From positions 2,340 through 15,394 of the forward strand of contig NWUY0300009291.1 in the NCBI GenBank assembly GCA_004151065.3: 13,055 nt of DNA, read 5' to 3'. This document shows, piece after piece, positions 1-8,847 of this stretch. The DNA is from Larix sibirica. Taxonomy: Eukaryota; Streptophyta; Pinopsida; Pinales; Pinaceae. A model generated the notes under the pieces. The model was given only the letters and a program-made list of their open reading frames with translations. It did no database searches and had not been told where the DNA came from. Made by a program: the position numbers and the translations under genes. Within the stretch, counting starts at the first letter, position 1. Each line of letters begins with the position of its first letter.

Positions 1-261
1 TTTACCTTTGATGCATTCCAATTTTCTAATAGAAATAGGATTCTCCAAACATCCACCACCATTTAAATATGACCCTTTAAATACATGAAAAGGAACTCTT
101 TCTAGAATATCCTTGTATAAGGGCACAAGTGAGTTGATCATATCTTCCACTACTAGACAGGGAAAGTGTAACAAATCTTCACAAAGATATTTTCTAGGCT
201 CAAAAATAGAGATAAGAGGGTTCGAAGGTCCCTTGGAAAAATAGTTTCTGAGCTTAAAAGG
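1..261 (-). CDS. Possible partial coding exon of unknown identity, open at the left edge
   Basis: On the minus strand there is no stop from position 261 to the window edge (87 codons), after TGA at 264-262. The reading has a protein-like mix of residues, including a short GGGCLENP stretch and a segment reading LVPLYKDILERVPF. I recognise no family. Near the edge the minus strand reads CAAAG|GTAAA, a fair plant 5' splice site, so an exon ending at position 6 is possible. The only upstream ATG candidates are internal, so a true start would lie elsewhere or across an intron. An open stretch of this length can arise by chance in AT-rich DNA, so coding status is weakly supported. It sits next to the 5' side of the LINE but on the opposite strand. 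Confidence 0.22.
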
Positions 262-303
262 TCATGGCTTAGATCCTCGGGATCAACCTAAGTGGAATTT
301 CCC

Positions 304-456
304 ATGATAGGAGCAACCCCTAACAAAACCTCATCACAAGAACCAACAAAAACACCAAGTAGGGAGAGGAGCCAGACAAGCCCATATCATTATATTCAAA
401 GGATCCGAAATCAGAACCATATACAGAACCAAGTTTATCATAAGACACCGAGGTAG
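304..456 (+). pseudogene. Possible N-terminal piece of LINE ORF1
   Basis: An ATG at 304 opens a 50-codon frame ending in TAG at 454. The peptide is rich in Pro, Thr, Ser, Gln and Arg (for example SQEPTKTPSRERSQTSP), like the low-complexity, basic N-termini of plant LINE ORF1 proteins. It lies about 20 bases upstream of the first clear ORF1 homology but in another frame. If the assignment is right, most of the DUF4283 RNA-binding domain that should follow is deleted. The evidence is composition and position only. Confidence 0.3.
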
Positions 457-476
457 AAAGAGAAATTTTTTTGCAC

Positions 477-1430
477 CTTCCCATCCTCTGTTGAAATCAA
501 AACTCTCTCAAGAATATCAAGAACACACTCGAAAAGTTCATAGACATATCTGAACCCAAGGAAAATATGTTTGCACATGTAAGGATCCATGTAGAAGTAA
601 ATCTAGAAAAAGGGATACAAGAGGCCATACCTCTCACTCTAGACACCTGGAAGGATATCCATAAATTGGAATATGAGAAACTTTTATTCAAATTCAAATT
701 GTGCCATGATTATGATCACTTTGCAAAAAACTGTAAAAAAAAAACAGATCCACAAACCAACATAGGCTAACCAAGGAGATCAATGGAAAGTGATGAAAAA
801 AATAGGATAGAAGTCCTCCAGCCACTTAGCACCCACCTCCTTTTCTCCAAATTCCTTATCGATGATCAAGTCATCCCCTACCCAGATCAGATCATCCATT
901 TCCATTTAGGTTCCTTCTCAACCCTCTCTACGTAGATATAGCCCTAAACCTTGTTCTCCAGAAGTCACGACGAACCGATTTGAAATTATATCTCACAAAC
1001 GAAACCATATTCTTTGTTGATATTGTTGTTAGTGACTTCAAAGAGACATATTCATCCTATTCACCCCGATTCCTCTTGTTTTTATATCACCCCATTGTAT
1101 CACAAAGTGAGGATTTATATCACCTTCAACAAATCGATCAAGAGCATAATAAACCCATGATTTCATTAGGAATCCTCATTAGAAATATAGCCCAAAATCA
1201 CTCAGAGAAAGATGATAAATAAGAGGATGCAAAAGAGGAAAAGAAAACTAGGAAAACAAGGAAAAATTGGCCAAGAAGAGAGAAGAAATAACCAACAAAC
1301 AAAAAACCTTGCGTTTGCAAACCACCTTGGATAGAACGTTTGGTGTAGGGAACAAAATATTGGCTCAGAAAAATACAAGAACTCAAGCCTCCATGTACAA
1401 AGGGAGACACAAAATTTCATCCATTAAATA
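477..1430 (+). pseudogene. LINE ORF1 remnant (gag-like, zinc-knuckle nucleic-acid-binding protein)
   Basis: From 477 one frame reads through a single TGA (about 492) into an open stretch from 567 to 770. This matches the end of the DUF4283 region and the knuckle of plant L1-type ORF1 proteins, which bind element RNA. Counting from the Met at 567, the knuckle reads C-H-D-Y-D-H-F-A-K-N-C: Cys46, His51 and Cys56 are present with correct spacing, but the first ligand is Phe43 instead of Cys and the usual Gly before His is Asp50. After the stop near 768 the homology is weak. A short NRFEI word near 970-990 and a Lys/Arg-rich stretch near 1230-1300 fit the linker before ORF2. Several stops make it non-functional. 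Confidence 0.75.
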
Positions 1431-2130
1431 ATGAAGGCTGTCTCCTGGAACTATAGGGAACTAGGATGCAAGGTTAAGTAAGAAACACTTAGAGATCTAA
1501 CCAGGATGGAAAAACCATCCATGGTCCTAATCCAAGAGACCAAGCTAGAGGTAGATGATTTGCACAAAATAAAAAAAATCATATGAAAAACATTGATGGA
1601 GAGGCAATTAGCTCTAGAGGAGCCTTAGGGGGCATTTGCACGCTTTGGTATGCCGACCAATTCCAATTATAATCTACTAAGGAACCACACCACTAGATCT
1701 GTATGGGCCTACGTCACATCACGTCAAGTAATCAAATCAATGTGTTCAATGTTTACATGCCTATCACTTAAAAAGAAAACCAACAATGTTGGAACTCTAT
1801 TATGGAATTGAGAGGGATGGAACCCGTAAATAAAGAATAATTGTAGGTGATTTTAACTTAGTATTATCTAGTAAAAAAAAGGGGAGGCTCCATTGTTATA
1901 GATCCATTCAAGGAATACATGGAGAAGGGTATCTCTGATTGGAATCTAATCAACGCCAAGCTAGTTAAGGGATGATACACCTGGTCAAATATATGATTAG
2001 GTTTGGTCACATAGCAGCTTAGCTGGGTTGCTTCCTTATCCACAATGATCTACTTGTCTTGAATCTTAATGTAAATCCAAGTATAAGTCCCTCAACAAAA
2101 TCAGATCATAAGCCCATTTCCCTTCATTTC
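1431..2130 (+). pseudogene. LINE ORF2, AP-endonuclease domain remnant
   Basis: ATG at 1431 starts a peptide beginning MKAVSWN, the usual opening of plant LINE ORF2, where SWN contributes to the endonuclease fold. A TAA follows at 1479. QETK (1533-1544) keeps the metal-binding Glu. An INVFNVYMPIT-like stretch lies near 1735-1770. GDFN (1846-1857) and SDHKPIS (2101-2121, catalytic Asp-His) are intact, and YTWSN (1976-1990) sits in a third frame. In the living family this domain nicks target DNA to start reverse transcription. Here the motifs are split by at least three frame changes and numerous stops, so the domain is dead although the active-site words survive. Confidence 0.82.
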
Positions 2131-2930
2131 TCCTCTCCTTTGAACTATGGTGATCCTCTTTATTTTATGGTCTCTCTTCTTTGGCTCCTAAAATTGCATG
2201 ACGAGGGAATCGTTTTGATAGTTTGGTGACAACACATTCCAAGGTCTCTTCATTACATTTGGGATAAAAAATAAAAAAAATTGCCCTAAAAAAGTGGGCA
2301 GTGAAGGACTATAAACAACTAGATAAGGAGAAAAAGAACCCAGTTGGAAAACCTCCAACAACAAATAAAAGAAAAAGAAATCACCAAACAACTATGTATG
2401 GAAGAAACAACATTGTGTTCTAAGATCTAGAAGGAAATGCATCAAGAAGAAGAAACATGGAGGATTAAGTCATGAAGCACCTAGCTACAAGCCAGGGACA
2501 AAAATAACACAATTTTCCATTGACGAGACAAAGCAAGGACTCAAAAAAAAATATTAAAGAAATCAAATTGGATGACGGGTCCTCTATGCATGAATTCCAA
2601 GATATTAAACCAATAATCAAGGCTCATTTTGAAATATTATACTCAGAAGAAAACAAGGTCGATGAGGATTCTGTCAAAGCATTGTTAGATAATTTTTCCA
2701 AGTTATTCACGCTAGTAGACAATGAGTATCTTGATAAAAAAATTGATGAGCAGGAAATCCATTTAGAAATATGGGGCCTAGCTCTTGTCAAATCCTCGTG
2801 ACCTAATGGACTCCCTATCCAAGTTTACCATGCATGTTGGAGTGTAATCAAGATTCAAAACAATATGATTCCATCCTTCAATACTCTCACAAGAAGCATA
2901 ATATGGGAGGGATCACCAACTCTTTTTTTT
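2131..2930 (+). pseudogene. LINE ORF2, linker between endonuclease and reverse transcriptase
   Basis: The most intact part is an open stretch at 2520-2801 (93 codons). It contains IKEIKLDDGSS, a following segment about IKAHFEILYSEE, and an IDEQEIHLEIWGL block, all typical of the segment just before the RT fingers in plant L1 elements. After its TGA the same frame continues as PNGLPIQVYHACW, the counterpart of the conserved KSPGPDGFP / FYRACW region, so that stop is a point mutation. Between 2260 and 2460 a Lys/Glu-rich, coiled-coil-like stretch followed by WRIKS is readable with several breaks. Confidence 0.72.
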
Positions 2931-3613
2931 GGCCTTAATCCCCAAAGAGGTAAATCTGAACTCCTTTTCTCGATTTCACCCCATTTATCTATGTAACTCG
3001 TCTTATAAAATTTTGACAAAAATTATAGCAAATCAAATCAAGAAGGTGATAGACAAAATTATCTCCCCTAAACAACGATAGTTCATCCAAAAAGGCAAAT
3101 ATTTTACAATATTATCATTGTTCAAGAGGTTATCCACTCCAGTTGGGCAAACAAGGAGAAACATATGATTATCAATCTTTTCATGGCTAATGCCTTCAAT
3201 AGGATGAGACACTCTTTCCTTGTGTCTATTATGCTTGAATTTGGATTCTTCACATACATTTTGAACTGGATCCATGTATGCACCAAAGGGTCGTGGATTG
3301 CTCCCCTCATAAATAAACGACCAACAATTTTTTTAAAGAGTAGTAGGGGACTTCATCAAGGCTACATCCTATCTCCATCTCTATACATTATTATGGGCAA
3401 TTCATTAAGAGGGAAATTGGAAGCAAGGAGAGTTGCAAGGAATATTTAAGGGATAAGCATAGTAACGGATTCAGAGGAATCAACTATTAACAATTTGTTG
3501 ATGATATGCTGCTAGTTGGGGGTGCGTCCATTGTCTTTACTAGGTGATTCCAAATAGTCCTGGAACTTTATTTAAATGCAATATGTGCGAAAATCAACAA
3601 TGAAAAGAGAAGA
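2931..3613 (+). pseudogene. LINE ORF2, reverse transcriptase domain remnant
   Basis: LIPKE (2935-2949) is followed in the same frame by SRFHPIYLCNSSYKILTKII, the fingers motifs, up to a TAG near 3079. From about 3108 to 3449 a different frame carries NIIIVQEVIHSS, then motif A as NLFMANAFN, then GSWIAPLIN, GLHQGYILSP (motif B) and a SLRGKLEARR segment. The catalytic Asp of motif A is replaced by Phe at 3180-3182 and the nearby Asp by Asn. Motif C is FVDD at 3494-3505, in a third frame, preceded by a TAA where the family usually has Ser. The domain would copy RNA into DNA; loss of the motif A Asp alone would abolish that. Confidence 0.86.
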
Positions 3614-4560
3614 ATGTATGCTTGGAATATAAAACCTCAACTTGCCTCTTTCTCCTTGAAATCTAATAGCAACAGTATGAAAAATTATCATAGGCAAGAT
3701 CAAAACCAAATTCCATTAGTGGGGAGCCCATTGGCTCAATGCAGAATTGTAGTCATTAAATCAATTCTCTTCTCCCTTACACTCTATCAGTTCTCAACAA
3801 TGCTAGTTCCAGTGGGAGTTATAAATCAAATACCATGCGAAATCTACAAGTTCCTTTGGCAAGGAGTAAATACTAATGAGAAAAAATTGCACCTCATTAA
3901 TTGGAACACAATCAAAGATCAAGCAGAACATGGTGGACTTGGCATCAAAGAGACTCAACTTGTGAACATTTCAATGGGAGCAAAATGATCGTCAAGACTT
4001 ATAAACTAAATGGGAACTTGGAATGTTGGAAGAAAGCCATCATAAAAAATTATTCTCTCTATACTAGGAAATGATGCATAGAAAACATATCAATTGTTAA
4101 CAAAGGTTTACACATCTGAAAGTTTATTACAACAATGGAGCCCTTGATCAAAGAAAAGCTCACTTGGAAACCTAACAATAACAAGTCCAGTAAGATATGG
4201 GTAGATACTATAAATGGAAAGCCTCCTTTTAACGACTTGGAAGCTATGCATCCCCACCAAGACTGGATGAGAGAACAGGGGATTCAAAACCTATTCGACA
4301 TCTCTCAATGGTTGGAAAATACTCTCATTGGATATTATGGAGCATACTATCCCATCCCCATATTTATTGCTTAGAAAATCATCGAATTGCCAGTCTCAAA
4401 GGCTTCACTCCCATTGTTTCTCAAGAGAAAGACCACCAAGTTTGGGGAAAAGCTAGTTATACAATTAAACAAGGTTACTTGTCTCTACTATACGATCAAA
4501 CCTTCCTCCCCAATCGAATATCTAGAATAAAGTATCAAAATTAGATGGCATTTCAAAAGT
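3614..4560 (+). pseudogene. LINE ORF2, region after the reverse transcriptase
   Basis: An open stretch at 3614-3988 is in the FVDD frame. It carries MYAWNIK, a KSILFSLTLYQFSTMLVPVG block, FLWQG, HLINWN, GGLGI and NISMGAK, all standard downstream of the RT in plant L1-type ORF2. Next come LIKEKLTW, the NGKPPFNDLE and FDISQW words (4135-4374), and, after a frame change, DHQVWGKASYTIKQGYLSLL (within 4308-4544). The order and spacing match an uninterrupted ancestral ORF2 of usual size. No separate gene is implied. Confidence 0.8.
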
Positions 4561-5390
4561 GAATGCTTTTTGTTGGGTTTTATGACATAACAAACTGCTA
4601 ACAACCTAAAATCTGAATAAAAAGGGCGTTAGTGGACCTTCTATATGTGTGTAGTGCAAAGAACATATGGAAACTCAAAAACATTTGCTCCTTAATTTCA
4701 AATATTCCAAGCAGGTCTGACACATGTCCCTCTTTAGACTGTGAATGTAGTGGACTTAGCCAGAATATTAGAATTATATTTTTCTTCATTGGGATGCCCT
4801 GACATTTATGATCTGTATCTCAAACTTAATGACAATGACTCTGGAAGATGCACATATAGTCATATCACAACTTGGGATGCCTCCAAGAAAGGCACCTTCC
4901 TTCACAAGACACCAACTTCAAACTCATCAACGCCCCTCTCTTGATACCACAACTTAGACACAATAAGAAGAAAGCATATTTATCTAATGTTTCTCAAATG
5001 GGCCTTTCAAGGTATTTGGGCTATTGATGTATGTATCAATCCTGTAGCACCCCTAATTGTTACCTCAATTGTTTTCTATAAAATAATTAGAAAAGAAATA
5101 CAAGACCTTTGGAAGGTGCAATTTCTAAGCATACTAAGGGATCTGAATCTGGTAGTAGATGGCCTAACAAACCAAGGCACTAGGCTTGTAGAAGGAACGG
5201 TGACAAAAAATGGGGAGTCGGTCCTTCAACCCATCCCCTAAAGCTTCAATATACTAATTTGTCTGCACGGTGGAAAGCTCACTGATCCAGATTTTATGAG
5301 CAGAACGAAANTTTCACCTTCTTGGTTTTCCCCGGTGAAATGCTTTGTGTCTCTTGTCTCTTGTGTTTGATATGATGTACATGTTGTTCT
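4561..5390 (+). pseudogene. LINE ORF2, zf-RVT zinc finger and degraded 3' end
   Basis: The zf-RVT motif is readable at about 4640-4735. A C-x2-C pair (TGT at 4646, TGC at 4655) has a TAG between the cysteines, and is followed by HLLLNFKYSKQV then HMSL. The Cys expected after HLLLN is Phe and the Trp expected after KQV is TGA, so both binding and reading are lost. Beyond this, two short open stretches (4741-4944 and 4987-5241) are coherent with ORF2 tail sequence but lack a diagnostic motif. A further readable piece around 5255-5350 (TNLSARWKAH) may be the last coding part. An undetermined base is at 5311. No poly(A) tail is seen, so the 3' limit is uncertain. Confidence 0.65.
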
Positions 5391-6020
5391 CTCAGTTAAG
5401 ATCCTAGATCATATTGAATTAAATTATGAAAATCTAACATTTCGGCCTTCACTTCTATCTCATATTTGGAAGCCATTGAATTCTGATTTTGGGGTTTATT
5501 CTCATGTGAACTCTTGGTCACATATTGTAAAATCCCTTAAAAGGCCAAACGTTCTCATAGAAATAAATTCTAAGGCAAATTGATTGGCAACTAAGGCCAT
5601 TCAACCATCTTTCCAATTTGGGTTTGGCTTAAGAAGATGTTATTTTAGGGTTTCCATTAGTTGCTTTTTGGTTCATTGGCATCTTTGGATGCATTTGAAA
5701 GACAAAAGATTTAAATTCCTTATCTTCTAGTATCAAAAAGTTGGCATATTTTTGGCCTACTTGGTTTCTCCATTTCGGCCCTTCTCCACTCAATTAAGCT
5801 TAAATCTCATATCAAATGCTTGAAACATAAGGCTGTGCTCTTTTTTTCACATTTAAAAACATAACATTCATATCAGTTTTAGAACCAACATTATCGAACT
5901 ACAAGTATTGATATTTTTTTCTTCAAATTCCAAGCAAGATTATAAGGTTGAGCCAAGACAACTGAAACCTTTTTCTTGTAATCAATGATGACAGGAAATG
6001 GGGATGTGATTATAGTAATG
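5391..6020. other. AT-rich spacer without recognised genes
   Basis: I see no ORF over about 60 codons, no conserved domain, no tRNA-like fold and no clear terminal repeat. It may include the LINE 3' untranslated end and the flanking target DNA, but no junction is visible. Confidence 0.5.
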
Positions 6021-6026
6021 GACTAA

Positions 6027-6182
6027 ATATTCTCATATGGTAGGTTGGATGAATTTTATAAATTTATTGAGCAACTTCATAAATATGGGGTTAAAGGCCT
6101 TTGTTTTTTCACCATCTTTGAAAGACAAACTATTGAAGTTTTGCGTATGTCCGATAGGATTTTCCATGCTACCAAAGGTTAG
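6027..6182 (+). other. Exon-like open stretch of unknown identity
   Basis: After TAA at 6024 a 51-codon open frame runs to TAG at 6180. Its peptide is compositionally like a real protein (a short core reads LDEFYKFIEQLHKYGVKG, later RMSDRIFHATK). It could be an exon: CATATGGTAG|G at about 6034-6044 resembles a 3' splice site, and CAAAG|GTTAGT at about 6172-6180 is a good plant 5' splice site, giving an exon of about 131 nt. I recognise no family. It points toward and ends 40 bases before the stop of the minus-strand frame at 6222. A short frame like this can also be chance. Confidence 0.22.
6063..6068 (-). terminator. Possible polyadenylation signal AATAAA
   Basis: TTTATT on the plus strand gives AATAAA on the minus strand, about 155 bases after the stop of the 172-codon frame. 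The distance suits a plant 3' UTR, but the hexamer is common in AT-rich DNA. Confidence 0.2.
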
Positions 6183-6221
6183 TTTAAACTAGTAAATTAG
6201 ATCGAACCAAGTGAAACATAC

Positions 6222-6740
6222 TTAGTCATGTAGGTCAAATAATTTGACATAAGCATTTCCTTCCAAATAGTTAATGAACAACCCCATACAAGTGTAATTT
6301 TCGTAAGTACCAATGTTATCATATGTATAAGAAAAAAAAAACAAATAGTCATTAGCAGAAGTTACTCCATTCCCTAAGAATTTGGATGGATGGTATTTGA
6401 ATTTGGGATTGTAATCTATAGCTAGAATAATGTTAAGAGGATATAATACATGCCACAAATTAGTATCCATGTTTACCTCATACTGAAAAATGCCTAGATT
6501 TTTTATCACTATCTTGGGATTGTTGGATTGACATAACATGCTACCTATTGCAATAGAGCCAAAGGATGACGCACCTGAACCAAATCGTGAACTATTATAA
6601 GTGATAGAAGAAGTCATGTTGATGTGGGTTTGGTTGATCCTAGGAATGTAACCTTTTACTTCAAAATTAACAAAGGATTGGGAGTCTAACTTTTCAAAAT
6701 GGTAAAAAATATATCTTCTTGATTTATCTTCTGACATCAT
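6222..6740 (-). CDS. Uncharacterised 172-residue protein or exon, possibly secreted/glycosylated
   Basis: This is the longest uninterrupted frame in the window. A 172-codon run is improbable by chance at this AT content, and no LINE or LTR motif is present. The peptide starts MMSEDKSRR and is rich in Asn, Ser, Tyr and Phe. It has four N-x-S/T sequons (Asn36, Asn41, Asn49, Asn148) and two cysteines (70, 151). A Gly/Ser-rich segment occupies residues 54-67 and alternating beta-type hydrophobics follow. I see no transmembrane helix and no signal peptide in this frame. An in-frame TGA about 30 bases upstream limits it; a 24-codon frame at 6822-6748 (begins MNKFLPLVYVHF) lies just upstream in another phase and could be the true N-terminus joined by an intron or a frameshift. 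A TATA-like box lies at 7045-7037 and AATAAA at 6068-6063 on the same strand. I do not recognise the family. It may be a lineage-specific gene, one exon, or a young pseudogene. Confidence 0.5.
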   Translation of the reverse strand: MMSEDKSRRYIFYHFEKLDSQSFVNFEVKGYIPRINQTHINMTSSITYNSSRFGSGASSFGSIAIGSMLCQSNNPKIVIKNLGIFQYEVNMDTNLWHVLYPLNIILAIDYNPKFKYHPSKFLGNGVTSANDYLFFFSYTYDNIGTYENYTCMGLFINYLEGNAYVKLFDLHD

Positions 6741-6822
6741 CTTGTCTTCATAGGATTGGACTTGGATTATTCACAATATTTGAGGTGAAATGTACATACA
6801 CCAAAGGTAAGAACTTATTCAT

Positions 6823-8787
6823 AATTAGGAATGTCTATTCCCTAGTATGGTCATCATTTATGTTGATACTAAATCTAAATATGATAAGAACATAGAAAAA
6901 AACCTTATAGGGCTCTCAAGGGGAAAAGGGGAATGGAAAATTGAAAGATTAAATCCCTAAACTAAATGACCATGGGGTTATATTTCTTAGTCAAATGAAT
7001 TAGTGGATTTGTTCCCCTTAAGTGTACTCATCCTCCCTTTATATATGCATGTGAGTCTGACAATGTACCTTATATTAGAATGTAATTCCAGTTAGGTGGG
7101 ATAAGAAATGCAAATAAGAAACTAACAAATGATATACATAAATGTTGTCAATGAAATTAAGCTAATAAATGCAAAGAAACTATTAATATTTATAAACCAA
7201 ATATGACAACAATTAAATTATGTGTGCTAATTAGCTAAAAATGAAACACAAATAGGTTGTAAACATGCTACTACACAGGGAAAATTTTAGGGCAAATTTA
7301 TCCAATGGGCAAATTTTTTAGGGTTTTTTCCAAAAACACTATTGGTCATTTTCCATTTTTTTTCTAATATGATTCACCCAAATTCCATAGGATTAAAATT
7401 TCTTACTCCAAAAATTGCCAAAATTGTCCAAAAGCTATATAAATCCTTAGAAATTTGATTTTTTTTTAAATATCACCAAACATTTTAGATCCTTAGTAAG
7501 ATTCCCCAAGGTTTCTACAGTTTAAGAAAATGATGGATCCTTCAAATTTTCCATGCTACTACCATGACAATGATAATTATGGTTAAATTTAATGATAACT
7601 AAGTTATGGAATAGTTTGTAAATAACTCAAACTATACATAGTATAAAAAAATAGACAATTGTTATAACCCATGTACATAATCCAAATGAAGAACTATAAC
7701 ATAAATAAAGAAGTAAAATCAGTCACACACCTATCTAGAAAAACATAAGTAGAAAATTGTACAAGAGAGGGGGAGAGATAAAAGTAAAACAACCCTAGAA
7801 ATTTATTGATCAAGTGTTTAGATAGACATATAACCCCAATAATACTAGCAACAAGTTCGTATTCCTATGAATAGGATGTGTCCAAGGCCACGTGTTATTT
7901 ACATTATTTCAAAATCTAGACCTAGCAAAGCCTCAGATAGCATGAAGATGCTACCAAGTTCACACTTAGGTTGTTTGAAATGAATATGCATTCATAATAT
8001 AATTAGTTCTCATAGATAATTGTAGGTAAATACATGTCACATACATGCATGCATAAAATAATTGGACGTTATATCCTAAGGGAAGCACAACAACTGTTAC
8101 TCTTAATGTTGGACCATGATATGTATCCTACTTGCCATTGATAATACTATCAAGCAATGAAAGGGATGAGAGAAAAAATAAATGAAGAAGGAGAACAATA
8201 TAGTTTATACTTGCTCCTCTTCCTCTCCCTTCATTAGGTATTTGATTGTGATATTGGCCTAACCATGACAAGTCCCTAGGTTTTGTTTTTGAAGTGGTGG
8301 ATTTCCTTTATGTCCATGCATTTTGAATTCAATCTAACGCTCATGCAAATGTTGCAATAATTTATTTTCCTACCTACAGTAATGACTGTAAGTCTACAAA
8401 AAAATATATATATGCAAAAAAATTGACACAATACTCATAATCATATGTTAACAGTCTCAAGGAGTAGACATAAATTTATTTGTCAACAAGGGTATCATGG
8501 ATTTGATATGACACAACAACTCACAATTTTCTATTCAAACAAACACCAAGCTTTCCCTAGTACTATGTCCTTCATCATTAAATTTACTCGAATATTTACT
8601 TTTTGGTGTAAATGTTAGCTTCTTTATGATACAAGATGATGTTTTTCTGTTACTATTAAAGCTAACAACCAAACTACCAAAATGCTACAAAATTCTCATA
8701 ACCTTTGGTGCTTTCATACCAATGAAAATGCTAATTTAGCAATGGATTTAACCTATTATTAGACACACTTAATATGGATTTGTTTAA

Positions 8788-8794
<7 letters not shown>
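6823..8794. other. AT-rich intergenic spacer
   Basis: No recognisable gene, RNA or transposon protein is readable on either strand. Minor items are a palindromic G-box core CACGTG at 7889-7894, a short (TA)n run near 8404-8411, and several GCATGC palindromes (for example near 8046). Nothing supports a longer feature. Confidence 0.55.
7037..7045 (-). promoter_or_regulatory. TATA-like box upstream of the 172-codon minus-strand frame
   Basis: The minus strand reads TATATAAAG here, a textbook plant TATA sequence in a locally less A-rich context. Transcription would start about 30 bases downstream (near 7010), leaving a leader of roughly 270 bases with several short upstream ATGs before 6740. Chance occurrence is possible. 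Confidence 0.28.

Positions 8795-8832
<38 letters not shown>
8795..8832 (+). repeat. (TC)19 microsatellite
   Basis: A perfect dinucleotide tract of 38 bases. Read on the minus strand it creates an artificial Arg-Glu repeat peptide, so the minus-strand open frame across it (8731-8928) is not a gene. It is likely polymorphic. Confidence 0.97.
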
Positions 8833-8836
<4 letters not shown>

Positions 8837-8847
8837 GCATGGGCGCG

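Larger units (their letters stand above)
304..5390 (+). mobile_element. Degenerate L1-type LINE (non-LTR retrotransposon), full-length or nearly so, inactive
   Basis: Conserved pieces of a plant L1-like element occur in the right order on one strand: a CCHC-type zinc knuckle in ORF1 (693-734), endonuclease motifs QETK (1533-1544), GDFN (1846-1857), YTWSN (1976-1990) and SDHKPIS (2101-2121), reverse-transcriptase blocks LIPKE (2935-2949), MANAFN (after 3180), GLHQG and FVDD (3494-3505), the post-RT FLWQG and GGLGI segments, and a zf-RVT tail (about 4640-4735). Consecutive motifs lie in frames 0, 1, 2, 1, 0, 1, 0, 2, 1, 0 and 2, so at least ten frameshifts have accumulated, plus many stops. Such an element once copied itself by target-primed reverse transcription; this copy cannot. 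Neither end is defined: I see no clear poly(A) tract or target-site duplication. The 5' limit (about 304 or 450) and the 3' limit (about 5240-5390) are estimates. It looks like an old insertion. Confidence 0.85.

Noticed and set aside
217-234. GGGTTCGAAGGTCCC resembling a tRNA T-arm / B box
   Set aside because: No A box, acceptor stem or anticodon arm is found at the right distance, so no tRNA or tRNA-derived SINE is supported.
1198-1420. Two minus-strand frames of about 70 codons
   Set aside because: They are antisense to the Lys/Arg-rich ORF1-ORF2 linker of the LINE and consist of Phe/Leu/Ser-rich shadow peptide.
3033-3310. Minus-strand frames opposite the RT domain
   Set aside because: Antisense shadows of the reverse-transcriptase stretch at 3108-3449.
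5242-6020. Search for an LTR or a LINE poly(A) tail and target-site duplication
   Set aside because: No A-rich tract, TG...CA ends or matching flanking repeat could be identified by eye.
6754-6806. Possible 53-nt plus-strand exon between TTCATAG and AAAG|GTAAGAA
   Set aside because: The splice words are good but the interval has no supported frame and overlaps the upstream side of the stronger minus-strand candidate.
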